A stretch of 64,000 nucleotides of DNA, from the NCBI RefSeq assembly GCF_019393635.1, contig NC_057866.1, positions 7,799,723 through 7,863,722 on the forward strand, read 5' to 3'. This document shows, piece after piece, positions 13,001 through 23,009 of this stretch (position 1 is its first letter; each line of letters starts with the position of its first letter). The stretch comes from Dromiciops gliroides (lineage: Eukaryota; Chordata; Mammalia; Microbiotheria; Microbiotheriidae). Both the position numbers and the translations under genes were made by a program. Below the pieces are notes generated by a model. That model did not search any database and was not told the DNA's origin. It worked only from the letters and a program-made list of their open reading frames with translations.

Positions 13001-14805
13001 TATTAGGCACCTACTGTATGCAGGGCCTGAGCTGAGGCTAGGGGCATACAAAGGTGCTATCTAGGATCAGAGCAGGGCTGGAAGGGAGTCAACCCTATTA
13101 TTTTATAGGGAAGGTAACAGCACAGAGTAGGGCCTCACCCACACAGGTGGTGAGAGGGCACAAGAAGAATGGGCCCAAAGAGAGGACTCTGCCTTTCATC
13201 TTGAGAGGGTGGTGACCTCTCAAGGGAAAAGGGTACTTGAAAGGTGAGATGCCTGAGACCATTGCTGGTTTCCCCCCAAAGGAAGATGGGCAGCTACGGA
13301 ATACTTTGCAGAAAGGGTATTCCTTTTTTTGGGGGGGTTGTTAGTTTTTTTTTGGTGAGGCAATTGGGTTAAGTGACTTGCCCAAGGTCACACAGCTAGT
13401 TAAGTGTCAAGTGTCTGAGGCCAGATTTGAACTCAGATCCTCCTGAATCCAGGGCCGGTGCTTTATCGACTGTACCACCTAGCTGTCCCCAGAAAGGGTA
13501 TTCCTACTCAATTTTGTGATTTGGTTTAGTTTTGTTTTTTAATTAAATTCAGGACATGTTTTACACCAAACTCAGGAGGACGTTTGGGTGGCTAGAGGCC
13601 TAGACTTAGAGGCAGTAAGACCTTGGCTCAAATCCTGTGATAGCTGGGGCAGAAGCCCCTCCCCATGTAAAGCTTCAGGCCCCGGCCCCTAGTTCTAGGC
13701 TAGTGAAGGACATTGCACTTGCAGTTCTGGCCCCACAACCTTGCCACTGTCGCTGACCTCAGCCAAACCACTTCCAGTTTCTGAGTGTCCATTTATTTCC
13801 TCCTCTATGAAATGAACACGTTGGACTCAGTGGCTTGCAAGGTTCCTCCAAGAGCTAGGTCCTGTGGTGAGGGGCAGGTCGGGGATTGACTTTGCCACCG
13901 AAATGTAAAGTCCACAAAGTCCTTTATAGGAAGGATCTCATTCAGTCTGGGGAAGTGGTGGTACCCTCATTTTACATATGAGGAAACTAAGGCTCAAGAG
14001 GGAAAGTGACTCGCTCAGGGTCATTCAGCTAGGATGAGTCAATGGCAGGATCTGAGATTTGAAGCCAGATCTCTCCACAGCCAAGCTCTTTGCTCCTCCC
14101 CGGGCACCCTGAGTAAGACATGGTGTTCCTGCTTGCAGCCTTGTGTACAGTGAGCCCCTGCTCAGAATAGTGTATTTGGCCCCAGAGGGCAGGACTAGAA
14201 GCAGTGGGTGCAACAGTCCAAGGCAGACCTGATAGCAGCAAACTCCCTGACAAAGGAAGCCAGTCTGAAAGGACTGCCTCATCAGGTAGTGAGTTCCCCA
14301 CTCCTGGAAGTCTACAAGCAAAGACTGGATGGCTGCTTGTCAAAGGTGTGGTGTTGTGGGTATCTTTGTTAATCGATGAGTTGGGTAGAAGATTCTCAGG
14401 TCCTTCTCCCAACTGTGAAATCTTATGATTCTGTGAGTTAGGAGACAGGCCCCTCCTATCCTGCAGCTCTTGCTCACAGCTTGTGTGATGGAATGAACGT
14501 TCTCCCGCTTCAAATGACAAATGGGAACATTATGCTCTGCCCTGTTCCTCTTACAAGTGTCAGGAGGTTAATGGGAAAGAATGGAGCAAATGCTCTGCAG
14601 ATAAGACACATTGGTCCCATCCTTCTTATGGTTTCTATTGGGGGAGATCGTTTTGAGGGCTCTGGGAGAAGAAAGTCTGGAGCTGGGCCCCAGCTGTGGG
14701 AGGAGAGGGGCCCCAAGGCCTGGGATCACCTTCAGTGCCTCAGAGTCCTGGGGCCTGGGGGAGGGGGCCAAGGAGGAGGGAGAGGGGAGAGAGTGAACTC
14801 ACCAT
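4089..14805 (-). CDS. CARNS1: Carnosine synthase 1 (ATP-grasp ligase), 9 coding exons, 955 aa
   Basis: Joins beta-alanine (or GABA) to L-histidine using ATP to make carnosine (or homocarnosine) in the cytosol of muscle and brain. Coding exons in transcript order: 14805-14803, 12812-12536, 12196-12107, 11218-10731, 9528-9324, 8685-8621, 7767-7536, 6927-6647, 5315-4089; each junction is GT-AG and in phase. The last exon holds the ATP-grasp core: glycine-rich MKLEFGAGAVGV near residues 679-690 and the metal/nucleotide motif EINPRMGG near 817-824. The protein ends PVAHFLSHFK, as in the human protein I recall. The start is inferred: an ATG forming the last 3 nt of a small exon joins CTC at 12812 to give M-L-S-L-D. 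The alternative is an ATG at 12818, which would sit in the intron's acceptor region. The 3' neighbour expected from synteny (RPS6KB2) is not seen. Confidence 0.96.
5425..5665 (+). mobile_element. MIR SINE in CARNS1 intron
   Basis: Near-complete MIR: tRNA-like head, core TCACTTAACCTCTGGTTGCC, and tail GCACAGTGCCTGGCACATAG. Confidence 0.85.
7935..8130 (+). mobile_element. L2 fragment in CARNS1 intron
   Basis: CAATGGCTCCCCATTGCCC...TGGCATTCAAGGCC resembles the L2 body. Confidence 0.5.
8985..9125 (-). mobile_element. MIR fragment in CARNS1 intron
   Basis: The plus strand shows CAGATAAGGAAACTGAGGCT and GATTTGAACCCAGACCTCT, the reverse of the MIR core. Confidence 0.7.
9690..9805 (-). mobile_element. 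MIR fragment in CARNS1 intron
   Basis: CAGATGAGGAAACTGAGTCT ... GGATTTGAACCCAGATCTT, reverse MIR core. Confidence 0.7.
9865..9995 (-). mobile_element. MIR fragment in CARNS1 intron
   Basis: CAGAGGAAGCAACTGAGGCT ... GATTTGAACTCAAGTCTTGC, reverse MIR core. Confidence 0.65.
10450..10590 (+). mobile_element. L2 3' end in CARNS1 intron
   Basis: GGGAGCTCCTTGAGAGTAGAG followed by a cut-short terminal motif. Confidence 0.45.
11304..11457 (-). mobile_element. Poly(A) tRNA-SINE in CARNS1 intron
   Basis: Full-length, with target duplication GGGGAAAGACTTTA on both sides. Confidence 0.9.
11580..11695 (+). mobile_element. L2 3' end in CARNS1 intron
   Basis: CAGAGTGCTTGGTACACAGC then CTTCATAAATCTTTGTTGA, typical of the L2 terminus. 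Confidence 0.45.
13325..13490 (-). mobile_element. Poly(A) tRNA-SINE in CARNS1 intron
   Basis: Exact 15-bp target duplication AGAAAGGGTATTCCT (13310-13324 and 13491-13505). Confidence 0.95.
13930..14085 (-). mobile_element. MIR fragment in CARNS1 intron
   Basis: CATATGAGGAAACTAAGGCT ... ATTTGAAGCCAGATCTCTCC, reverse MIR core. Confidence 0.6.
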
Positions 14806-14821
14806 CTTGCAGAAGAAGAGG
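14803..14821 (-). other. CARNS1: CARNS1 small exon carrying the start codon
   Basis: On the minus strand a CTCTCTCTCACTCAG acceptor is followed by 19 nt ending in ATG and a GTGAGT donor. A second acceptor (CTGCTCCTCAG) about 55 nt upstream would make a longer exon of roughly 75 nt with the same end. Either way the initiator ATG abuts the donor. The exon is predicted from splice signals and frame only. Confidence 0.6.
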
Positions 14822-15850
14822 CTGAGTGAGAGAGAGAGGATTTCAGCAAGGTACGTGCAGCCCCTGGAGCTCCTGAGGAGCAGGAAGTAACGTCTCCCCC
14901 ATCAGTCTGCCCAACTTTTCTCTCCCCCCTCCCCCTCTCCCGCTTGATTCCTCTCTCCCTGCCTGGCTCTGTGGCTCTCAAGGGTCTAGCTCTGGAGCAG
15001 ACCCCAGAGAGGAGAGGCTGGGGAGAGCCGAGCCCCCACCAGCGTATGCGGCTGAGAGCTTGCTGGTGAGGACAGCAGGGACTCTCCCGGCACTAGAGCA
15101 GAGCAGCCAGGGGCTGGAAAAGAGAGGGTGGATGTGACCTGGACCAGCTCCCAGGGTGACTGGGAAAGGGTCAGTATAGCCACGGGTGAGTGGCTGCCAA
15201 AGGGCCTGGGATGGCACAAGCTTGATCCATCAGGAACCCAACCCAGACCATGCCACCCAAGGACCCCCAAATGCTGAAGCCCTGGCAATTCTCTGCCCAG
15301 ATGCCAAGCCTGGGCCCAAAGAGTGGGCACAAGGCTCTTGAATCGAATCCCAGGACTACCGCTCAGCACTGGGGCCACCTCCAGGTAAAGCCTGACAGGG
15401 ATTTTTCAAGGCTGAACTTAGGGTCAGAAATACTTTGAAGAGGACCGGTGCATCTAGGGGGTTGGGCACCAACTGTGACCTCAGAAAAATTGGAGCTAGG
15501 CTGCCATTCAGGATCTCTGGGTCCCCTGTTTGGCAAAGTCATAGACCTGAACCCAGGCTGCCTCAGGGTGCCTCGGTTACTGCTCTAAGTGGGGAAGCTG
15601 GAGGAGCAGAGGAGTTGGTCATGGGCTTCAGGGATAGGGGCCAGGCTGCCTCCTCCAAGAGACCCTAGCCTTGCTTTCTGGGCCCCAGGAAGGCTCCGCT
15701 CCCAAGCCTCCCCCACCTCCAGCCCCTGGACCCTGCCTCTTCCCAGCTGACCCCCCCCTCACCTCCGCCGCTCCCACCCCCTCCCTTTCTCGCCAGCCCC
15801 TAGGGGCGCCCACTCCCCAGCCCCGCGCAAGCAGGGGGCGCCGGGGGTAC

Positions 15851-15920
15851 CTGGGTGAGCAGGGGGCGGCACGGCTCGTGGGCCTGGACTGGCCTGGGCT
15901 GCCCTGGGCTTGATACCAAT
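15851..15920 (-). other. CARNS1: Probable non-coding first exon of CARNS1
   Basis: The interval starts about 25-30 bp downstream of a minus-strand TATA box and ends in a consensus donor (CACCCAG|GTACCC) with the GT at 15850-15849. The exact start site is estimated from TATA spacing. Confidence 0.55.
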
Positions 15921-15944
15921 GTCCGGGGATTAAAGGCGCCCGGG

Positions 15945-15953
15945 CTTTATATA
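15945..15953 (-). promoter_or_regulatory. CARNS1: TATA box of CARNS1
   Basis: The minus strand reads TATATAAAG inside a GC-rich stretch with CCCGCCCCG-type Sp1 sites just upstream (around 16020-16045). A strong TATA fits a tissue-restricted gene. Position relative to the predicted first exon is typical. Confidence 0.65.
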
Positions 15954-16309
15954 GCTCTGACTTGGGGCATGCCCAGTGCCAGGAAAGGCGGGGAGGGCTC
16001 AGCCCCGCGGGGCTAGAGAGCAGGCGGGCGGGGCGACTGAGGAGGGCGGGGGCGCTCCCGAAGGAGCCAGGTGCGAGCACGTGAGACAGGCGAGAAGGGC
16101 CCAACAGAGGGCACAGACACCCCTGTGCCGATCCCTCCTCACCCCCACCCCGGCTTCTCTTCCTGACGCTCCTGGAGCTGGGGCAACGGAACAGCAGGTG
16201 GGGGCTCTGAGAGAGAGCAGCGCACGGACAGAGACGCACAGTGACAACTGCCTTGGAGACAAACCCCCGCCTTGGCTTAGATCGGGAGACGGGGACTCGC
16301 ACAGAGATT

Positions 16310-16690
16310 GAGAAAAAGTTAGAGAAAGACATAGACAGAGGCAAAAAAAAAAAAGAGAGAGAGATCAAGAGACCTAGAAAAACAGGAGCAAAACAAGGAC
16401 AGAAAGAAAGGGGGAGAGACAGAGAGACAAAGGAACAGAGAAAGAGAGAGACAAGGACAGAACACCACCAAAAAACAGATAAAATGGGGGGGGGGAGAGG
16501 GAAAGGGGAGAGAGCGAGAGCGAGAGAGCGAAAGAGCGAGGGAGAGCGAGCGAGAGATCGAGAGCGAGCGAGAGAGAGGAGGGGGAGAAGCAGAGGTACA
16601 GGGGAGAAATGCACAGATAGGAGAAGTAAGAAAGAAAAATAGCGACAGGAAACACAGCCAAAGAGAGACAGGAGGAGAGAAGGAGAGTGA
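16310..16690. repeat. GA-rich purine tract
   Basis: About 380 bp, mostly A and G, with GAGA, GCGA and AAAG motifs, just upstream of the CARNS1 promoter. It creates a long spurious open frame on the minus strand. Confidence 0.9.
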
Positions 16691-17045
16691 GGGAGGGAGG
16701 GCTGAATCTGACACACTCTGATCTGTGGAGGGATCAGGCCAGGAGAGGGGAGAGGGAGAGACTGGTACAGACCCACCCTCCCCTCATCTTCCCTCCCCAG
16801 CCCCAAAGAGGGCCTCACATACGCAAAGGCATTGAAACAGAAACACATTGTTCAGGACAAGCAGAGCACACAGCCCAAGAGACAAGGCAGACTCCCACTC
16901 CCCATGGGCACAGCTATGGAAACCAGGTTCTGGCCAGAGGCCCACAGAGGCAACTCAGGGAGCCTGGCACAAACATGGTCACAAAGCCAGGACTGGAGGC
17001 CACGCCTTCTGCATCCCAGGCCAGAGCTCCTGCCTCTTTCAGAAA

Positions 17046-17349
17046 GCTATGTATGACAAAAAAGGAAAATGTGGGGTGTTGAAGGGGATGTGGGAAAACT
17101 GGGACACTAATGTACTGTTGGTGGAGTTGTGAATTGATCCAACCATTCTGGAGAGCAATTTGGAACTATGCCCAAAGGGCTATAGAACTGTGCATACCTT
17201 TGATCCAGCAAGGTTTATATCTCAAAGACATCCCCAAAAGGGGAAAGAACCTATATTTATAGCAGCTCTTTTTGTGGTGATTAAAATTGGAAATCAAAGG
17301 GATGCCCATCAGTTGGGGAATGGCTAAACAAGCTGTGGCATATAATTGT
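17046..17349 (+). mobile_element. L1 ORF2 3' portion, left part
   Basis: It shows the typical L1 run ending GGGATGCCCATCAGTTGGGG and is cut by the solo LTR. It continues at 18859. Confidence 0.8.
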
Positions 17350-17429
17350 TGCTATAGGGAAAACAGGTTGGGTGTTGGAGTCCTTAGGAATTCCTCTTCA
17401 AAGAATTATACTCTCTCAAACACAAATTC

Positions 17430-18127
17430 CACAGCTTCTCCAAGATTTATTATTTTCTTTTTTTTGTCATACTAGCCAATCTGATAGGTGTCAGGTGGTA
17501 CCTCAGAGTTGTTTTAATTTGCATTTCCCTAATCAATAGTGACTTAGAGCATTTTTTATATGGCAATAAATAGCTTTGGTTTCTTCATCAGAAAACTGCC
17601 TGTCCATATCCTTTGACCATTTCTCAATTGGGGAATGACTTGGATTCTTACAAATTTGATTTAGTTCCCAATATATTTTAGAGATGAGGCCTTTATCAGA
17701 AGTACTGGCTATAAAAATTGTTTCCCAGCTTTCTTCCTCCCTTCTAATTTTGGCTGCATTGCTTCTGTTTGTACAAAACCTTTTTAATTTAATGTAATCA
17801 AAATCATCCATTTTACATTTCATAATATTCTCTATCTCTTGTTTGGTCATAAACTGTTCTCCTTTCCAAAGATCTGAGAGGTAAACTATTCCTTCCTCTC
17901 CTAATTTACCTATGGTATCACCTTTTACGTCTAAATCATGGACTCTTTTTTAACCTTATTTTGGTATATTGTGTAAGATGTTGGTCTATGCCTAATTTCT
18001 GCTATACTATCTTCCAGTTTTCCCAGCAGTTTTTGTCAAATACTGAGTTCCTAACCCAGAAGCTGGAGTCTTTGGGTTTATCAAACAGTACATTACTAAA
18101 GTCATTTGCTACTGTGTCTCCTGTCGC
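17430..18127 (-). mobile_element. Internal L1 ORF2 fragment inside the first LTR
   Basis: The minus strand encodes ORF2-like residues (EESWETIFIASTSDKG, IEKWSKDMDRQFS). A 10-bp direct repeat ACACAAATTC (17420-17429, 18128-18137) flanks it, yet it has neither an L1 3' UTR nor a poly(A) tail. Confidence 0.7.
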
Positions 18128-18607
18128 ACACAAATTCAATGAGAAGAAAATGAGATTTTATTTGGGTGCTAGAGAAAGGAAAACCTTGAGCAAAGTCTCA
18201 AGGGGAGATACCCTGGTATCTCTTCTAGCTGGAGAAAGGCAAATACTTTTTGTGTGTTTGTTTTGTTTGTTTTGTAAAGGCAAATACTTTTATACAGAGG
18301 ACCAGTGGTGGAGGTGATCATGTGACTGTGGAACATTCCCTTATTGGGGGTGAACACCTGAGGGAGGACCATCCCCCACTGGCGGTGGCTGGAGAAGTTG
18401 GGTGAGAGCTGGCTCTGATCTCTCAAGCCATCTCTGTCCCTTGGCACCGTTCAGGCAGCAGCCACGCCCAGGCTTATCTCCCCGAGGGGTGGGGGAGACT
18501 GGAATGAAGGGTGATGGTCCTAGCATTAGCTTAGTCCTAATTGGGTGCCGTTTATCTCTTTAGGTGTGTCTGTCCTTTGGTTTAGCTTCTCAAGAAGGTT
18601 CCCTTAG

Positions 18608-18802
18608 ATTAATGTTATTATGTCTGTATATATATATACAACCTATATCAGATTACCTGCTATCTAGGGGAGGGGGGAGGGAGGGGAGGGAGGGAGAGAA
18701 ATCTGAAATTGTAAAGCTCGTATAAACAAGGGTTGAGAACTATCTTTACATGTAACGGAAAAAAAATAAAATACTTTATTAATTAAAAAAAAATTTAAAA
18801 AA
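18608..18802 (+). mobile_element. Short L1 3' UTR insertion inside the first LTR
   Basis: Flanked by an exact 16-bp duplication (AAGAAGGTTCCCTTAG at 18592-18607 and 18803-18818). It contains only the G-rich tract and poly(A) tail of the same L1 type as 49359-50012. Confidence 0.9.
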
Positions 18803-18858
18803 AAGAAGGTTCCCTTAGTTCCCCCAGAAAACTTCTGAGGTACCCCAGGCCCATAACA

Positions 18859-19125
18859 ATTGTGATGGCATATTATTGTGCCATAAGAAATGACAAGCAG
18901 GAAGATTTCAGAAAAACCTGGAAGGACTTACGTGAACTAATGCATAGTAAAGTAAACAGAATCAGGAGACCATTGTACACAGTAACAGCAATACTGCATG
19001 AAGAATTGTGAATGATTTGCCAATACAATGATCCCAGACAATCCCAAAGGACTAATGATTAAGCATACTATCTACCTCCAGAGAAAGAAGTAATATTTCT
19101 TGAACACAGACTGAAGCAGGCTATT
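18859..19125 (+). mobile_element. L1 ORF2 3' portion, right part
   Basis: Continues the 17046-17349 L1 after the LTR (GCCATAAGAAATGACAAGC..., then the 3' UTR), ending in pyrimidine-rich DNA. Confidence 0.8.
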
Positions 19126-19198
19126 TTTCTTTCTTCCTTTCTTTCTCTCTTTCTTTTTCTTTCTCTCTCTTCCTTTCTTCCTTCTTTCTTTTCTTTTT
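19126..19198. repeat. (CTTT)n low-complexity tract
   Basis: Pyrimidine run joining an L1 end to a SINE. Confidence 0.9.
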
Positions 19199-19341
19199 AA
19201 TTTTTTTTTGTGGGGCAATGGGGGTCAAGTGACTTGCCCAGGGTCACACAACTAGTGTCAAGTGTCTGAGGCTGGATTTGAACTCAGGTACTCCTGAATC
19301 CAAGGCCAGTGCTTTATCCACTGCGCCACCTAGCTGCCCCC
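19199..19341 (-). mobile_element. Poly(A) tRNA-SINE in a CTTT tract
   Basis: Complete SINE inserted in pyrimidine-rich DNA at the end of an L1. Confidence 0.85.
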
Positions 19342-20061
19342 TTTTCTTTCTTTTCTTACTTCTCTTTCTTTCATTCTCTCTCTCTCTCTCTTTTATTATA
19401 CAAAATGATTAATATGGAAATGTTTTACATAATTAATGAAAACTGTGTATGTGACTGCTGTGGTAACAGGGACTGGCCGTGGTGCTGCCCTCAGCAGACA
19501 GACATGACAAAGAACTCCTCCTGTCTCAGAGCTTGGACCAACCTCAGCCCAAGGTCAGCTGGACCAACTTCCAGCCCAATGGGGCAGGAATGCCTGGAGG
19601 GTTCATCAGGACATGCAAGACCTCCTCTCCCCAGGTCCCCAGGCAGTCCTTTCCATTCTTGGGCAGCTCAAATTATCAGAGAGCTTTTCTTCACCTCAAG
19701 CCTCCATCCCCCTTTCTGTCCTTTCCACTTCCTGGCTCTAATCCCTGGGGCTAAGTATGCCAGTCTCCCCTAGGGACAGCTAGACCTGGAGTCAGGAAGA
19801 CTTAGCCATGTTCAAATCCAGCCAAGTTACACTACCTCTGTCTGCCTCAGTTTCCTTGTCTGGAGTAGGAGTGGGCACTTGAGCTGGGCCTTGAAGGAGC
19901 TGGGATTCCAAGAAGTGGGGATGAGAAGGGAGGGCATTCCAGGCATCAGGACAGTTTGTGCAAAGGATCCGAGGTGCAGGTGAGATGGTGTATGCATGGG
20001 TTGACCAGCAGGCCAGATGTGGAGGACTTCAGATAGTACCCATATAAAGAGGAATTTTGGA

Positions 20062-20209
20062 GGGGGGGGGCAGTGAGGGTTAAGTGACTTGCCCAGGGTC
20101 ACACAGCCAATAAGTGTCAAGTGTCTGAGGCTGGATTTGAACTCAGATCCTCCTGAATCCAGGGCAGGTGCTTTATACACTGTGCCACCTAGCTGCCCCC
20201 CCCCCCCCC
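20062..20209 (-). mobile_element. tRNA-SINE with homopolymer G and C ends
   Basis: Complete body, but it has a G run where its tail should be A-rich and a long C run at its head as read on the plus strand. Confidence 0.85.
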
Positions 20210-21132
20210 GGTAGATGTGTGTGCTACTTTTAATGCCCCCTGAAAGCGGAATTTTATAATTATTAGAAGCATCCATGATGCCATGGGCTGTCATGTGAAG
20301 TAATGAGAGTCACATCCCTTAAAGTATTCAAGAAGAGGCTTGATGATCCTGTCAGTGGAACATTCCATGGATGTATTCATGGGAAGTTGGAACAGGAAGT
20401 GCTTGAAGCAAAATCAGAGCATTGACCAGGGTCATGGGTAAGGCAGGAGCCTGGGCAGAAGGCAGACAGCGCCATATCAGAATCCCCTTGGCAACTTGCC
20501 CAACATAAGCTATTGGGCTTTGTTTCAAAATCACTAGCAATGGGGGAGCTCACTACCTCAAAAATTAGTCTATTTCCTTGCTGGATGTCTCTGATTGTTT
20601 AGAAGTTCTTCCAGATGTTGTGCTAGAATCTATATCCCTGTCTTTGCTCTGCCTTGTTCTTAGTCTTGTCCTCTGAGACCAAAAGGAATATATGGAGCCC
20701 CTCTTGTCTAGGACAGTCCTTTGGGTATTTAACATCACAGATAGATGGCTAGGTGGGTAGGTAGGTAGATGATGGATGGATGGATGGATTGAACATTTAC
20801 TATGTGTCAGGCCCTGTGCTAAGGGCTGGGGATACAAATGGGAAACCCTTTCTTGTCCTCATGCAGTTTACATTCTTGGGATGAGGGACAACCCACAAAG
20901 AGGATCCCTGGGCATTCTTCTTGACTGGTGGTCAGCCAGCTTCTGTTTAAGTACCTCTAGGTTATCTGGGACTGGAAAAGGAGCTGAGCCAGAGAGGTGG
21001 GTGCCAGGGGTCACTGATGAACTGTTCCAGTGCCCCACTGACATCCACAGAAGGTCAAGAGGTTGTAGGAAAGGCCCTGAACTGTTGGGTAAACCCCTCG
21101 TGACGGTTTTATAGGTTCATAAATCTCTAGTT

Positions 21133-21363
21133 CAGGACAGCTGGGTGGCTCACTGGATAGAGGGCCAGGCCTGCAGTCAGGAAGACCTGAGTCCAAATCT
21201 GGCCTCAGACACTTGCTAGCTATGTGACCCTGGACAAGTCACTTCACTCTGTTTGCCTCAGTTTCCTCAGCTGTAAAATGAACCGGAGAGTCACTCCAGT
21301 GTCTCTACCAATAAAACCCCAAACGGGGTCCCAAAGAGTTGGACACAACTGAACGACAAGAAG
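21133..21363 (+). mobile_element. tRNA-SINE with RTE-like tail
   Basis: Flanked by ATCTCTAGTT (21123-21132, 21364-21373). The tail reads AGTTGGACACAACTGAACGA. Confidence 0.9.
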
Positions 21364-21527
21364 ATCTCTAGTTGCAAGGGAACTCAGAGACCTTCGAGGC
21401 CAATCTCATTTTACAGGAAACCGAGGCCCAGAGAATTTTAGTGATTTAACCAGCATTCCTCAGCAGCTACATGGCCAAGTCAGGATTCAAACCCATACCT
21501 TTCTGACTCCAAACCCAATTTAGAGTG

Positions 21528-21745
21528 TTGGTTAGGTGACACAGTGGACGGGGCCCTGACCTTGGAGTCAAGAAGACCTGACTTCAAACCCTATTTCAGA
21601 CACTCACTGTGTGACCCTTCTCTGGGGCTCAGTTTTCTTATCTGTAAAAACAGGAATAATAGTGGCACCTACCTTCCAGGGTTATTGTGAGGATAAAATG
21701 AGATATTTGTTTTGCAAAACTGTGAAGCATTTCATAAATGCAAGT
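21528..21745 (+). mobile_element. MIR SINE
   Basis: Head, core (CAGTTTTCTTATCTGTAAAA) and tail (TTGTGAGGATAAAATGAGAT) are recognisable. Confidence 0.75.
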
Positions 21746-21917
21746 TGTTATTATAGTATGTAATAATCTATTATAATTATATAATAATATGTTCTAATTA
21801 TATCATCGTCATCGTCACCCACTATACCACGTTGGCTTTCAGAGGTCAGTTTATTCAGTTTATGCCTGGGCAGGAATCCCTGCTATGACAACCCAAGTGG
21901 TCATTGAGCCGCCTCCA

Positions 21918-22042
21918 TTTTTCCCCCCTAGGGAAATGAGGGTCAAGTGACTTGCCCAGGGTCACACAGCTAGTAAGTATCAAGCATCTGAGGTCAGATT
22001 TGAACTCAGGTCCTCTTGCATCCAGGGTTGGAGCTGTCCCTT
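21918..22042 (-). mobile_element. Partial tRNA-SINE
   Basis: The core is clear (GTGACTTGCCCAGGGTCAC); the head is decayed. Confidence 0.75.
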
Positions 22043-22868
22043 AGACAGCTGAAGTCTGCCTTGAGGGGTGAAACGTGTTCAGGGGCTGCCACCTCCTCCA
22101 AGAAGTCTGCCTGGATTCTTCCAGGTGGTAGTAGCCTTCCCCTCGACCTCTGGTAGCAATCTGCCCACACCTCTGGGATGCATTTGGCCTCAAATACTGT
22201 GCCTCCGAGTTCTTGGTCTCGAGGTTTGTGTCCGTGTCTACATCAGGGAGACAAATCCTACCTCTGACACTTACAGGCTGGGTGAGCGAACATTCTGGTG
22301 ACCCTCCCGCAAATACCCTCCTACTTCCGACGTCCTCCCCAGAACGTGGCCCCCAGACTGAAGCGCAAGACTCCAGAGGGGATTTGACCAAGGCCACAGG
22401 CAGCCCTTGGTTCCCAGTCCACTTCACCCCCAGCCCCCTCTCTTGGTTTTGTGGCTGCCCCATCTCATTGCTGAGTCATAAGGAGCTTGCCTAGAATGGA
22501 CCATAACACTCAAAAGGCCCAAGAAGCAACTCTTGTGTCTGAGGCAAATGGGCACATGCTCAGTTCAAGAGGGCAATGGAGACCCTAACCCTTCCAGGCC
22601 CATGATGGGGGAAGGGGATGGCAGAAGTCTGGCAGCTTCCTGCTTTATCTTTGCTAACCAGATGCCAAGTTAACTAGTTTCTGTGCTGCCTAAGGACCAA
22701 AAGTGTTGTCAGTGCCCCCTATGAATTGTGGCATCCAGGGACACAGCACAGATCACAATGGCCTAGGTAAAGTTCTTACCAATTCCTACTCAACAGTGCC
22801 TGGAGTGTGGAGCCTTTACCAGTTGCTGGGGGTTGACTACCCACATACCAGGTTTTCCTCTAAGGCCC

Positions 22869-23006
22869 ACACCCAGGCCAGCCCAGGCCAGCCCAGGCCA
22901 GCCCAGGCCAGCCCAGGCCAGGCCAGCCCAGGCCAGCCCAGGCCAGCCCAGGCCAGCCCAGCCAGCCCAGGCCAGCCCAGGCCAGCCCAGGCCAGCCCAG
23001 CCCAGG
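22869..23006. repeat. 10-bp minisatellite GCCCAGGCCA
   Basis: About 14 copies with two short phase slips. Single-copy DNA on both sides. Confidence 0.95.
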
Positions 23007-23009
23007 GAG

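Larger units (their letters stand above)
17350..18858 (-). mobile_element. Solo LTR of an endogenous retrovirus, interrupted by two L1 pieces
   Basis: The ends are TG...CA, flanked by a 5-bp direct repeat ATTGT, and the element sits inside an older L1. On the minus strand it has a TATAAAAG box (18294-18286) and an AATAAA (18162-18157) in normal LTR order. It totals about 600 bp without its two insertions. No internal coding region is present, so it is a solo LTR fossil. The same family recurs at 49276-50565. Family name unassigned. Confidence 0.75.

Noticed and set aside
15628-16848. 406-codon minus-strand open frame
   Set aside because: Produced by the GA-rich tract at 16310-16690 (Leu/Ser repeats) and the CARNS1 promoter.
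22869-23006. CRISPR-like repeat array
   Set aside because: Uniform 10-bp tandem units without spacers; a minisatellite in a mammalian genome.
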